A stretch of DNA of 64,000 bases from Chryseobacterium sp. SORGH_AS_0447. GTDB taxonomy: Bacteria; Bacteroidota; Bacteroidia; Flavobacteriales; Weeksellaceae. Numbering within the stretch: the stretch's first letter is position 1; every line of letters starts with the position of its first letter. Location of the stretch: positions 62,001-126,000 of the forward strand of contig NZ_JAUTAR010000001.1 of NCBI RefSeq assembly GCF_030818695.1. The letters run 5' to 3'. Below are positions 27,750 through 36,345 of this stretch, piece after piece. The position numbers were made by a program, and so were the translations under genes. The notes under the pieces were generated by a model. It ran no database searches. It saw only the letters and a program-made list of their open reading frames with translations, and was not told the origin of the DNA.

Positions 27750-28313
27750 ATGATCCTTTTATATCGCGCCATCCTTAAAATTCATACCATGTATCAGTTC
27801 ATGATACAACGGATCTACCTTAAAATCTGTCTTTCGAAAGGATTAAAAGTGGGCAAAAATGTCCGTTTTGTAGAAGTACCGCAGTTCGGAACCGAATGTT
27901 TCCTGATTGAAATCGGTGATGAGACCACATTTTCAAATAATGTAAGGTTCGTAAACCACGATGGCGGCCAGAATGCACTGCATTTTTTTGACAAGTATAA
28001 AGATGTCAGAACTTTCGGGAGGATCAAAATAGGTAAACAGTGCCTCATCGGAGCGGATACCATCATTATGCTTGGTGTGGAAATGGGCGATAACTGTGTT
28101 TTGGGAGCGGGTTCCATTTTAACTACGTCCATGCCGAAAGGAACGGTATATGCCGGAGTGCCTGCTAAATATATTTGTACAATCGAGGAATACGGAGATA
28201 AATTATTGGCCAACAACGTTATGTATCCCCGTGAATTAGAGGCGGACAGGCCTAAATTGGAAGCTTACATCAAAGAAAATCTTCCCTACAAATTTAAACC
28301 TGTACGAAAATAA
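27750..28313 (+). CDS. Hexapeptide acyltransferase
   Basis: The 187-residue protein has a helical N-terminus and hexapeptide repeats: IEIGDETTFSNNVRFVNHDG, IGKQCLIGADTIIMLGVEMG and VLGAGSILTTSM. AGVPAKYICTI follows. It is like capsule and LPS O-acetyltransferases. It lies 2 bp after one GT4 gene, and the next GT4 gene begins immediately after its stop. Confidence 0.83.
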   Translation: MILLYRAILKIHTMYQFMIQRIYLKICLSKGLKVGKNVRFVEVPQFGTECFLIEIGDETTFSNNVRFVNHDGGQNALHFFDKYKDVRTFGRIKIGKQCLIGADTIIMLGVEMGDNCVLGAGSILTTSMPKGTVYAGVPAKYICTIEEYGDKLLANNVMYPRELEADRPKLEAYIKENLPYKFKPVRK

Positions 28314-29465
28314 ATGGCTGAAAAGAAAAAAATCCTGATTCGCATCGGATCCCTTCGCCACGGCGGAGCGGAGAAAGTGCTGGTAACATTTCTGAAAAAT
28401 CTGCCCGAAGATAAATACGAGGTCGATTTGCTGCTGAATCTGTATTCGGGAAAATATTTACCGGAGGTTCCAAAGTGGATCAATATCCTGTACCTTCACA
28501 AAGGAGAAATGATCACGACCAATCGCCCCCACGAAATACCGCGGAAAGCGGCCCGGGTGCTACACGAAAAGATCGTGAAAAGATTCCCGAATCTGCTTTA
28601 CAAAAACAAATTAAAAAACAAACCATACGATATTGAGTTTGCGGCCATTCATGGCATGCGCGATGAGATTTTAGGCTCTCCCCTAACCGCATCAAAAAAA
28701 ATTGTCTGGATCCACAATGACCTTTCCCAGGTTAAAGGCTACAACAATGACGAAATCCGGAAGTTTTTCGGCTTTGATAAAATCATGGTGATTTCAGAAA
28801 AGATCGAAAAGCTTTTCCATAGTCTTGCAGAAAACGAAGTGGAGAAAAAGAAGATTGTGAAGATCTATAATCCTCTGGATACGGAAGAATTTGTTTCCAG
28901 GGCAGAACAGCCGGTAATCAATTATCAGTTTGATGTTTCTGTGCCGACCTTCATTTCCGTTGGAACGGTATTTCCGCAGAAAGGTTTCGACCGTTTATTA
29001 AAGGTTCATAAAAAGCTGCTGGATGAAGGATTTCAACATAACGTCTTGATTGTAGGAGACGGATACGATTTTGAAAATATCAGAAAATTAAAATCAGATC
29101 TTGGGGTGGATAAGACGGCGGTGATGCTGGGATTTACAGATAATCCTTATCCTTATTTTAAAAATGCTGACTTTTACATTTTAAGTTCCCGGTACGAAGG
29201 TTTTCCGACAGTTCTTTTTGAAGCCATCACTTTAAAAAAGAAAATTATCTCCACGGAAGTATCCGGCTCTGCCGAAATGCTGAACAATGGCGAACTGGGA
29301 TTGCTGGTTGAAAATTCAGAAGAAGGGATCTATTCCGGAATGAAGCGGGCCTTAAGCCATCCTGAAAGCTTTGAAAAGTATTCGGAAAATCTGAAATCTT
29401 ATGAAATGCCCTTCACCCTCAAGAACTCCGTCGATAAAATCATCTCTGTTCTTGACGATCTCTAA
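28314..29465 (+). CDS. Family 4 glycosyltransferase
   Basis: The 383-residue GT-B protein has RIGSLRHGGAEKVLVTFLKN at the N-terminus and TFISVGTVFPQKGFDRLLKV in the second domain. The nucleotide-sugar motif is SSRYEGFPTVLFEAI, then STEVSGSAEML. It is a paralogue of the gene at 26590. It ends the coupled run that began at 25212; the next gene has its own -7 box. Confidence 0.9.
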   Translation: MAEKKKILIRIGSLRHGGAEKVLVTFLKNLPEDKYEVDLLLNLYSGKYLPEVPKWINILYLHKGEMITTNRPHEIPRKAARVLHEKIVKRFPNLLYKNKLKNKPYDIEFAAIHGMRDEILGSPLTASKKIVWIHNDLSQVKGYNNDEIRKFFGFDKIMVISEKIEKLFHSLAENEVEKKKIVKIYNPLDTEEFVSRAEQPVINYQFDVSVPTFISVGTVFPQKGFDRLLKVHKKLLDEGFQHNVLIVGDGYDFENIRKLKSDLGVDKTAVMLGFTDNPYPYFKNADFYILSSRYEGFPTVLFEAITLKKKIISTEVSGSAEMLNNGELGLLVENSEEGIYSGMKRALSHPESFEKYSENLKSYEMPFTLKNSVDKIISVLDDL

Positions 29466-29497
29466 TATCATTTTATCTAACCTAACTCGGAAATTTT

Positions 29498-29505
29498 TAT
29501 TTTTG
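29498..29505 (+). promoter_or_regulatory. -7 box predicting a leaderless mRNA for the gene at 29510
   Basis: TATTTTTG matches TAnnTTTG and is followed by only 4 nt (CTGT) before the ATG at 29510. As transcription in this group starts about 5-7 nt after the box, the mRNA would begin at or next to the start codon. Confidence 0.55.
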
Positions 29506-29509
29506 CTGT

Positions 29510-30070
29510 ATGGCTGAAAAATATTCTATCCTTCAGAAAGATTTTTTTAGGGAAAGCGGAAGATGGCTTTCCACTATAGAGATCTGGAAAAAATGCCTCA
29601 ATCCCAATCTCCATTTTGTCTATGTCCTGAGAAAATCCCAGCAATACCTGAAGACTCCTTTACTGAATGTCTTCTGGAAATTCGTGCTCCGGCATTACCA
29701 GATTAAATACGGATTCCAGATCTACCCGGAAACTGAAATCGGCGAAGGGTTTTATTTGGGCCATTGGGGAACTCTGGTAATCAATCCGCAGGCAAAAATC
29801 GGGAAAAACTGCAATATTGCCCAGGGCGTTACCATTGGCCAGCAGAACCGCGGTACAAAAGCAGGTGTTCCTATTATCGGCGATGAAGTGTGGATCGGGG
29901 CTAATGCGGTAATCGTAGGAGGCATAACCATAGGAAACAATGTACTGATAGGCCCTAATGCCTATGTGAATTTCGATGTGCCATCCGACTCCGTTGTTAT
30001 CGGAAACCCCGCTAAAATTCTCTCCAAAGCCAACGCTACGGAGGGTTATATCAACCGAAAGATACCGTAA
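29510..30070 (+). CDS. Serine acetyltransferase-like hexapeptide acyltransferase
   Basis: The 186-residue protein has the SAT-type arrangement: GFQIYPETEIGEGFYLGHWG with a possible catalytic His, CNIAQGVTIGQQNRG, VWIGANAVIVGGITIGNN and a VVIGNPAKIL ending. It lacks the long N-terminal domain of CysE. Such short SAT-like proteins are common in capsule clusters as sugar acetyltransferases, so a role in decorating the glycan is favoured over cysteine synthesis. It is the last gene of the polysaccharide locus and faces the DUF2306 gene. Confidence 0.83.
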   Translation: MAEKYSILQKDFFRESGRWLSTIEIWKKCLNPNLHFVYVLRKSQQYLKTPLLNVFWKFVLRHYQIKYGFQIYPETEIGEGFYLGHWGTLVINPQAKIGKNCNIAQGVTIGQQNRGTKAGVPIIGDEVWIGANAVIVGGITIGNNVLIGPNAYVNFDVPSDSVVIGNPAKILSKANATEGYINRKIP

Positions 30071-30122
30071 ATTAATTCATGTTAAGATTCAGGTTTACAT
30101 ATTTCCCATTATAAACCATACT

Positions 30123-30725
30123 TCATATCATCTTCCTGTTTATAAAATAAGCGATCAGTAGATTAGGCACCCAGCAAAGCCAGGCTACAGCAATATAAGA
30201 ACCGTTGGGATCTCCCGTTATACTTTTTAACAGCGGTAATAAGATCCTTAGTGTAACAGCCGCAAAGGTACAGGCATAACTGTAAGTCATCCACTGCTGA
30301 TGACGGGTGACACGGCCATTTTTTATACTTACCAATGAAATAAGGGTAGTTATCAGCCAGATAATTCCAAGACTTATAAATCCTGTTGCTGCGATAATCC
30401 CGCCATTGGCATAAAAACCCATATATACTGAAGAAATCGAACTTATAATTACGGCAATAATATAGATATTTCCGATTACCCGGTGCAACTTTATATATTT
30501 ATTACGGAATGAGCTTCCGAATTGTCGCCAACCGATAAAAAGGGCCAGTGCTCCGAAGATTATATGGGCAAGAAAAGCGGTTTTCCAGATTCTGTTATAG
30601 AGGATTTCGGGAGCTTTGGAACCGAGGAGCGTATATTTTTCGTCTACAAAAGCATACAGTAAAGGGTATATACCGATAAGCAAAGCCAGTATTCCCATGA
30701 GTACAAATCCAATTTTCTTTGTCAT
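30123..30725 (-). CDS. DUF2306 family membrane protein
   Basis: The 200-residue protein has about six membrane helices and the DUF2306 marks: a His in the helix AHIIFGALALFIGWRQF, KLHRVIGNIYII, and RHQQWMTYSYACTFAAVTLR. The conserved His residues suggest haem or metal binding, but the role is unknown. It lies 126 bp downstream of an AraC-type regulator on the same strand and may be cotranscribed with it. Confidence 0.8.
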   Translation of the reverse strand: MTKKIGFVLMGILALLIGIYPLLYAFVDEKYTLLGSKAPEILYNRIWKTAFLAHIIFGALALFIGWRQFGSSFRNKYIKLHRVIGNIYIIAVIISSISSVYMGFYANGGIIAATGFISLGIIWLITTLISLVSIKNGRVTRHQQWMTYSYACTFAAVTLRILLPLLKSITGDPNGSYIAVAWLCWVPNLLIAYFINRKMI

Positions 30726-30851
30726 AACTGTTCATTAATTTTTCTGTAAATGTGAGGATAAAATAGGTTTCTGCTGTTCCATAATGAAAGGCGGTACAAA
30801 TTTTAATACATTTATAATCAATTCATTAATAAGACCCAAACAAGCGCAGGG

Positions 30852-32042
30852 TTATTTTATCTCCATCTGCTGGCTTTTCAGAAACTCTCTGGGCGAACAG
30901 TTCATGTATTTTTTAAAATTACGGTTAAAAGAAGTTTTTGAATTGAATCCGCTTTCAAATGCCAGTGAGAGAATCGTGAACTTTTCGTTTTCAGGCAGCA
31001 GCACAATCCTTTTGAATTCCTCGATGCGCTGACGGTTGATGTAATCGTAAAAATTTTTATTTTCAACAAAATTGATGGTCTGGGAAAGTGTATTGGGGTG
31101 AACATCCATCAGTGTTGCAACAGCATTCAGATTCAGTTCAGGATCTTTATACAGCATTTCTTCATTCATAAGTAAAGTCAGTTTCTTATAAATCTCCTGT
31201 ATCGTTTCTTCACCGGCAAATGTTTTTTCATATCTTGAAACCTCCGGAAGCGGTTCATTTATAATACTTTCCTTTACCTCTGCTATTTCCGCAGCTGGAT
31301 CCTCCAGAATTCCTACCCGGCTGATTCCGAAATAAGCAGCAAAAAGAATGAAAACAACCACCAATGAAAAAATCAGAAAATCATTTTTTATAGCAACGGC
31401 AATCCATATCACGGCAATTCCCGTAATAAGATAATAAACCCAATCCACAGTAATTCTTTCCCTGTTTGAATACAGTTCGGAAATTCTGGTTTTGTATTTT
31501 TTTACGGCAGCAATACTCAAAATTACATATAAGACTCCTGAGAAAATGATAAGAAGTTTCAGATAGATGCCTACCTCCTTGCAAACACCTCCCTGCTGAT
31601 AAACAGTGAGCTTTTCTTCAGGAGACATGATAAAAAATTTCCAGAAAAAAAGATAGATCAGTAAAAACGGCGCAAGATGAATCAGCCAGGTCTTTTTACC
31701 GGGCCGGTGACCAGTAACATAGAGAATATACAAATAAAGCATCGGTCCATGGATTAATGGAAAAGGAATTTCCAACCCAAGAACAAAAGGAAACTCTACA
31801 TAGAGTTTTGAAAAAAACAGAACGAAGAAAATAAGATGGATCCCTATGATTACAAACCACATGGCAAGTACGTTGTCCGCTCCTGTCTTTTTGGTTTTCC
31901 CCAGAATAAGAAGTGAAGAAAAACAGGCAATAATAACCCCTGCTACATAAAAAACGGAAGGTATCGAATATAAAGCAGAATCCTGCATCAGATCACGGTG
32001 TTGATTAAGCCCATAGCGCATTAATTTTATGAAGATATTCAA
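30852..32042 (-). CDS. Membrane-anchored AraC-family transcriptional regulator
   Basis: The 396-residue protein has about seven membrane helices in residues 20-235, then a linker and a C-terminal AraC DNA-binding domain (about 290-396). The latter has two helix-turn-helix units: ATLMDVHPNTLSQTINF and ILSLAFESGFNSKTSFNRNF, ending CSPREFLKSQ. This layout suggests a one-component membrane sensor that controls transcription directly. Targets are unknown; the DUF2306 gene just downstream is a candidate. Upstream on its strand lies TATCTTG (32057-32051), a one-base-short -7 box. Confidence 0.87.
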   Translation of the reverse strand: MNIFIKLMRYGLNQHRDLMQDSALYSIPSVFYVAGVIIACFSSLLILGKTKKTGADNVLAMWFVIIGIHLIFFVLFFSKLYVEFPFVLGLEIPFPLIHGPMLYLYILYVTGHRPGKKTWLIHLAPFLLIYLFFWKFFIMSPEEKLTVYQQGGVCKEVGIYLKLLIIFSGVLYVILSIAAVKKYKTRISELYSNRERITVDWVYYLITGIAVIWIAVAIKNDFLIFSLVVVFILFAAYFGISRVGILEDPAAEIAEVKESIINEPLPEVSRYEKTFAGEETIQEIYKKLTLLMNEEMLYKDPELNLNAVATLMDVHPNTLSQTINFVENKNFYDYINRQRIEEFKRIVLLPENEKFTILSLAFESGFNSKTSFNRNFKKYMNCSPREFLKSQQMEIK

Positions 32043-32161
32043 ATCTTCTGCAAGATACGGCTATGATTGATTAAATATCCCTTAAATTCTTATATTGTAA
32101 AAATAAAGTGTAACTTAGAATATTATTTAAATATATTTAATATTAAACTTTGTTAAAAGTG

Positions 32162-32191
32162 TTTGCTTTTTCATCAAAAATTTTATTTTTG
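32162..32191 (+). promoter_or_regulatory. Promoter of the carbonic anhydrase-SulP operon
   Basis: TTTG (32162-32165), 18 nt, then TATTTTTG (32184-32191) fits the Bacteroidota promoter consensus well. Expected transcription start is near 32197, giving a leader of about 70 nt before the ATG at 32270. No riboswitch-like fold was recognised in the leader. Confidence 0.7.
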
Positions 32192-32269
32192 CATATTATT
32201 GATTTAGTCTATTGATTTTAAAAATAATTTAAACGAAATAAATAATTAGACCTTATAAAAATCTTATTT

Positions 32270-32935
32270 ATGTCACAATCGTACAAAGTTATTTTTGAAA
32301 ACAACAGGAAGTGGGTGGAATCTAAAATTACGGATAACCCGGATTTCTTCCATGACCTTGCAAAAAACCAGCAGCCCGATTATTTATACATCGGATGCTC
32401 GGACAGCAGGGTTACTGCAGAAGAACTGATGGGGGCAAAACCGGGAGATGTATTCGTTCACCGGAACATTGCCAACATAGTAAACACATTGGATATGAGC
32501 TCAACGGCAGTGATACAATATGCCGTGGAACATCTGAGGGTAAAGCACATTATCGTCTGCGGGCATTACAACTGCGGCGGTGTAAAAGCTGCCATGACGC
32601 CTGAAGATTTGGGACTGCTAAATCCATGGCTGAGAAATATCCGTGACGTATACCGATTACATCAGACCGAACTGGACGATATTGAAGATGAAGACACACG
32701 TTATGACCGGCTTGTAGAACTGAATGTTCAGGAGCAGTGCATCAACGTGGTGAAAATGGCCTGTGTGCAGGAACGCTATATTTTGGAAGAATTTCCTGTA
32801 GTGCATGGCTGGGTTTTCGACCTGAGAACCGGTAAAATTATCGATCTGGAAATCGATTTCGAAAAGATTCTGAAAGACATCCAGAAAATTTACAATCTTA
32901 CCAGTTCAAATTGGGTAATGAGCCGAAAGAAATAG
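32270..32935 (+). CDS. Beta-carbonic anhydrase
   Basis: The 221-residue protein has the zinc site of beta-class enzymes: Cys43 and Asp45/Arg47 in CSDSR, and His99 and Cys102 in CGHYNCGG. It interconverts CO2 and bicarbonate. No signal peptide is present, so it is cytoplasmic. It is the first gene of an operon with a SulP transporter and a second beta-carbonic anhydrase, which suggests it handles bicarbonate entering through SulP. Confidence 0.95.
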   Translation: MSQSYKVIFENNRKWVESKITDNPDFFHDLAKNQQPDYLYIGCSDSRVTAEELMGAKPGDVFVHRNIANIVNTLDMSSTAVIQYAVEHLRVKHIIVCGHYNCGGVKAAMTPEDLGLLNPWLRNIRDVYRLHQTELDDIEDEDTRYDRLVELNVQEQCINVVKMACVQERYILEEFPVVHGWVFDLRTGKIIDLEIDFEKILKDIQKIYNLTSSNWVMSRKK

Positions 32936-32952
32936 CTCAAAAATAAGGTGAA

Positions 32953-33252
32953 ATGAAACTTTGGAGTATAGTTACATTGGTGTTTTTTCTCAACTTTACA
33001 GCATTACCGGGTATGGCTGCTGTATTCGGCTGGGATCTTACCAGGACCAATGTCGTAATTAACGAAGAAGAGCCGCATTCTCACCCTACGTCTTTTATCG
33101 TCTACGAAAAAGCACTTCCAAAAACGTTGGATGTTTTCGATTACCTGAAGTTTTTTGAACCTTCCAACGAAGAGAAATCTTTTGTACCGCTCGATGATTC
33201 CTTTCATCTTTCGCCTTTACTTACCTTATTTTCCCCGCCTCCGGAAGCTTAA
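32953..33252 (+). CDS. Small exported protein of unknown function in the carbonic anhydrase operon
   Basis: The 99-residue protein has a hydrophobic N-terminus (residues 3-23, LWSIVTLVFFLNFTALPGMA) that could be a signal peptide or single anchor. A short acidic, His-containing stretch follows (EEEPHSHPTS) and the tail is Pro-rich (LLTLFSPPPEA). I do not recognise a family. It lies 17 bp after the first carbonic anhydrase and 145 bp before sulP, on the same strand. The tight spacing supports translation and a link with carbon uptake, but that is inference. Confidence 0.6.
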   Translation: MKLWSIVTLVFFLNFTALPGMAAVFGWDLTRTNVVINEEEPHSHPTSFIVYEKALPKTLDVFDYLKFFEPSNEEKSFVPLDDSFHLSPLLTLFSPPPEA

Positions 33253-33397
33253 TTTCTACCGACTGTTTTTTTATAACTGTTTTTTACTGTTTATATCAAA
33301 TACGGTATTAGTTATTCATGCCTTTTCAAAATTAAATTTTCATTTATATAACTGATTTATTACTCAATAAACCGGTTATCTTTCACAGCTTAACATC

Positions 33398-34990
33398 ATG
33401 AAAAAAACATCATTAATTGGAGGAATAAAGGAGAATTTCCCTTCAGGACTCGTTGTATTCCTGGTAGCACTGCCTTTGTGCCTCGGAATTGCTTTAGCAT
33501 CAGGAGCCCCGCCTTTATCAGGCATTATCGCAGGTATTGTAGGCGGTTTGGTTGTAGGTTCCATCAGCAACTCGAACATTTCGGTTTCAGGACCTGCCGC
33601 AGGGCTTACGGCCATTGTTTTAACGGCCATCAAGGATTTGGGTGCGTTTGAACTTTTCCTATGTGCCGGAATCATTGCAGGGCTGATCCAGCTGGTTTTA
33701 GGATTCATCAGAGCCGGGAGCATTTCCAATTACTTTCCGAATAACGTTATCGAAGGCATGCTGGCAGCCATTGGTATTATTATCATTTTAAAACAGGTTC
33801 CTCACGCGCTGGGATTCGATAAGGATTACGAAGGCCACGAGTCGATTTTCGACAACGGCCTGAACTTCGGGTATTTTACGGAATTATTCGGAGCCGTTCA
33901 GCCGGGCGCCATCATTATTACTCTGATTTCCATCGCAATTTTGATTACGTGGGACAAAGTATATGCGTTGAGAAGGATTAAAATGCTTCCCGGTGCTTTG
34001 GTAGCCGTCGTTACGGGAATCATTCTGAATGAAGTATTTAAAATGACCGGAAGCTCACTGGCCATTCAGCCCCAGCATTTGGTTTCGCTGCCGGTGCCGC
34101 AGTCTTTTGACGACTTCAGAAACCTGGTAACGATGCCGGATTTCTCAGGATTCACCAATCCGAAAGTTTGGATTGCGGGAGCTACGATTGCGATCGTGGC
34201 GTCTATTGAGACCCTGCTTTGTATCGAAGCTTCAGACCGTCTGGATGTTCAGAGGAGAATAACGGATACCAACCTCGAGCTGAAAGCACAGGGAATCGGA
34301 AACCTCATCAGCTCATTTATCGGAGGCCTTCCGATGACTTCGGTTGTGGTCAGGAGCTCTGCCAATGCCAATTCGGGAGCTACGTCCAAAGCCTCTACCA
34401 TTATCCACGGGGTTTTACTGCTGATCTGTGTATTATCAATTCCCGTCGTATTAAATTTAATTCCACTGGCCACTTTGGCTGCAGTTTTGATTATGGTGGG
34501 ATATAAATTGGCCAAGCCGGCGACGTTCAAACATTTCTGGCATCTGGGTAAATTCCAGTTTATTCCGTTTGTGGCTACGGTAGTGGCGGTGGTAGCCACC
34601 GACCTTTTAAAAGGGGTTGGAATCGGTCTTGCCATTTCGGTTTTTTATATCCTTCAGGGGAATATGAAGCGGGCTTATTACTTAAGCCGGAAAGAACTGG
34701 ATGATGCAGACGGAATCACCATAAAGCTGGCAGAAGAAGTTTCATTTTTAAATAAGGCAGCCATAAAAAAAACACTAAAAAACATTAAGCCGAATTCCGC
34801 AGTAACCATCGATGCAAGGGGAACTTCCTATATTGCAACCGACGTTCTGGAAATGATACAGGATTTTGCCAACATCCGGGCCAAGGAAGAGGACATCACT
34901 GTAGAACTGCTGGGCTTTAAAACCTCATACCGGGATTATGAGAGAGACGAAGATTCCCATATTCTTGTAACGCATAAAAGAGCGATGTAA
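33398..34990 (+). CDS. SulP family anion transporter, probable bicarbonate uptake
   Basis: The 530-residue protein has a membrane part of about 11-12 helices. It includes FPSGLVVFLVALPLCLGIAL, the family opening with conserved Pro/Leu/Gly, and GGLPMTSVVVRSSANANSGA. A short C-terminal STAS-like domain follows (AVTIDARGTSYIATDVLEMI). The family exchanges or imports sulfate, bicarbonate or other anions. Carbonic anhydrase genes on both sides make bicarbonate the best guess, as in marine BicA-like systems, though sulfate cannot be excluded. Confidence 0.9.
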   Translation: MKKTSLIGGIKENFPSGLVVFLVALPLCLGIALASGAPPLSGIIAGIVGGLVVGSISNSNISVSGPAAGLTAIVLTAIKDLGAFELFLCAGIIAGLIQLVLGFIRAGSISNYFPNNVIEGMLAAIGIIIILKQVPHALGFDKDYEGHESIFDNGLNFGYFTELFGAVQPGAIIITLISIAILITWDKVYALRRIKMLPGALVAVVTGIILNEVFKMTGSSLAIQPQHLVSLPVPQSFDDFRNLVTMPDFSGFTNPKVWIAGATIAIVASIETLLCIEASDRLDVQRRITDTNLELKAQGIGNLISSFIGGLPMTSVVVRSSANANSGATSKASTIIHGVLLLICVLSIPVVLNLIPLATLAAVLIMVGYKLAKPATFKHFWHLGKFQFIPFVATVVAVVATDLLKGVGIGLAISVFYILQGNMKRAYYLSRKELDDADGITIKLAEEVSFLNKAAIKKTLKNIKPNSAVTIDARGTSYIATDVLEMIQDFANIRAKEEDITVELLGFKTSYRDYERDEDSHILVTHKRAM

Positions 34991-35049
34991 CAATCCTCAA
35001 TTAAAATTTTTAACTTTAAAAAAATATAATTCAGAAAATAATAAATTAT

Positions 35050-35685
35050 ATGAAAGCACATACACACGAAACCCAGTCCACCATTACTCCTGAAAAAGCA
35101 CTGGACTTTTTGAAGGAAGGAAATCAGAGATTTGTAAATAACCTAAAGGCGAACAGAGACCTTTTGGAACAGGTAAATGCGACCCGCGAGGGACAATGGC
35201 CTTTTGCCGTAGTTTTAAGCTGTATCGACAGCCGTACATCTGCAGAACTTATCTTTGACCAGGGACTCGGAGATATTTTCAGCATCAGGATTGCTGGTAA
35301 CTTTGTGAATCAGGATATCCTGGGATCTATGGAGTTCGGATGTAATGTAGCCGGATCCAAGCTCGTGGTAGTATTGGGACACACCAAATGCGGCGCCCTG
35401 AAAGGCGGACTTGACGCTGCCCAGATCGAAGGAATGGGAATGGATAACCTGAACCACCTCATTAATCATTTTGATCCGATCATCGATAAAATTATCGAAA
35501 ACGGTGAAGAGCGCTCTTCTTCCAATGCTGAACTTCTTGAGAGACTGAATCAGCACAATGTAAAAAATGCCATCGAAGACATTCGTAAGCAGAGTTCTAC
35601 CCTGAGAAGGCTGGAAGAGGAAGGAAAAATTAAGATCATAGGTGCAAACTATGATGTGGAGACCGGAGTTGTAACCTGGTTATAA
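35050..35685 (+). CDS. Beta-carbonic anhydrase, second copy
   Basis: The 211-residue protein has zinc-site residues Cys58 and Asp60 in CIDSR, and His111/Cys114 in GHTKCGAL. It belongs to a different beta-class subgroup from the first copy; it has GQWPFAVVLSC before the site and EGKIKIIGANYDVETGVV at the end. No export signal was seen. It ends the operon 75 bp before a strong terminator. Two distinct enzymes around one transporter suggest division of labour. Confidence 0.94.
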   Translation: MKAHTHETQSTITPEKALDFLKEGNQRFVNNLKANRDLLEQVNATREGQWPFAVVLSCIDSRTSAELIFDQGLGDIFSIRIAGNFVNQDILGSMEFGCNVAGSKLVVVLGHTKCGALKGGLDAAQIEGMGMDNLNHLINHFDPIIDKIIENGEERSSSNAELLERLNQHNVKNAIEDIRKQSSTLRRLEEEGKIKIIGANYDVETGVVTWL

Positions 35686-35760
35686 CAGATATTCTCCCTG
35701 TTCAATCATAAGAATGTTAACTTAGATAAATTGGAAATTAATTTAATTAAAAGTACAAGG

Positions 35761-35787
35761 AAAGGCCACCGATCGGTGGCCTTTTTA
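35761..35787 (+). terminator. Terminator of the carbonic anhydrase operon
   Basis: A perfect palindrome at 35761-35784 (core GGCCACCGATCGGTGGCC) is flanked by AAA on the left and followed by a T-run. It is a strong hairpin and could act in either direction. Confidence 0.85.
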
Positions 35788-35820
35788 TTTATTGCAGATA
35801 AATAAAAGATATGAACTTTA

Positions 35821-35853
35821 CATCGCAGGCGATGCCTAAAATCATTACATTTG
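35821..35853 (+). promoter_or_regulatory. -7 box with an upstream inverted repeat
   Basis: TACATTTG at 35846-35853 matches TAnnTTTG, 24 nt before the ATG at 35878. Twelve bases upstream lies CATCGC-AG-GCGATG (35821-35834), in the -33 zone. This could be a repressor or activator site for the small exported protein gene. A clear -33 TTTG is lacking. Confidence 0.4.
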
Positions 35854-35877
35854 ATCCTGTGAAATTACAGATCGCTC

Positions 35878-36303
35878 ATGAAACCTACACGCACTCTACT
35901 TCTTATTGTTTTTCTTATTTTATTCAGCGGGTTGAGCCAAGCTCAGAAAGCAGTTAGCGACACTTTGGCGTATGCTAAAAAATTTGAAACGAATAAAGAA
36001 AAATATATCGGGAAAAAATTTTCCCTGCTGTTGAAAGATATGACCCAGCTCTCATTTAAAAAAGCAAAATCCGATATTAAAGAAGATACAGACAATCCTT
36101 TGCCCAGCACGTTATTCAGGTTTTCCGACAAGGATATTGATGCAGCCGGCCAGGTAACCTTGGTCATCAGATGGAAACCGGATGATACCCCGACCACTCC
36201 CCTGGAATTTTTCGAGCAGGAACACAATTACGGGTTTACGATCAACGAGAAAAACTTTTTTGAAAATAAGATTATTCAGAACATCGTTGTTTATAAACAG
36301 TAG
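35878..36303 (+). CDS. Exported protein of unknown function
   Basis: The 141-residue protein has a signal peptide (about residues 1-22, ending GLSQAQ) and no lipobox Cys. The mature part is Lys-rich. It carries a segment like a short beta-rich domain (QVTLVIRWKPDDTPTTPLEF), with VVYKQ at the end. I do not recognise a family. It stands alone, with its own -7 box, and converges with pth. Confidence 0.7.
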   Translation: MKPTRTLLLIVFLILFSGLSQAQKAVSDTLAYAKKFETNKEKYIGKKFSLLLKDMTQLSFKKAKSDIKEDTDNPLPSTLFRFSDKDIDAAGQVTLVIRWKPDDTPTTPLEFFEQEHNYGFTINEKNFFENKIIQNIVVYKQ

Positions 36304-36322
36304 ACCTCCGTTTCCGGAGGCC
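36303..36322. terminator. Hairpin between convergent genes, weak terminator
   Basis: CCTCCG and CGGAGG flank a four-base loop. On the minus strand the loop is GAAA and one more wobble-plus-GC extension is possible. No U-tract follows on either strand, so termination is uncertain. Confidence 0.35.
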
Positions 36323-36345
36323 TTATCTTATATATTGCGTTTAAT

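Noticed and set aside
29510..30070. CysE for cysteine synthesis
   Set aside because: It lacks the long CysE N-terminal domain and ends a polysaccharide locus without cysteine genes nearby.
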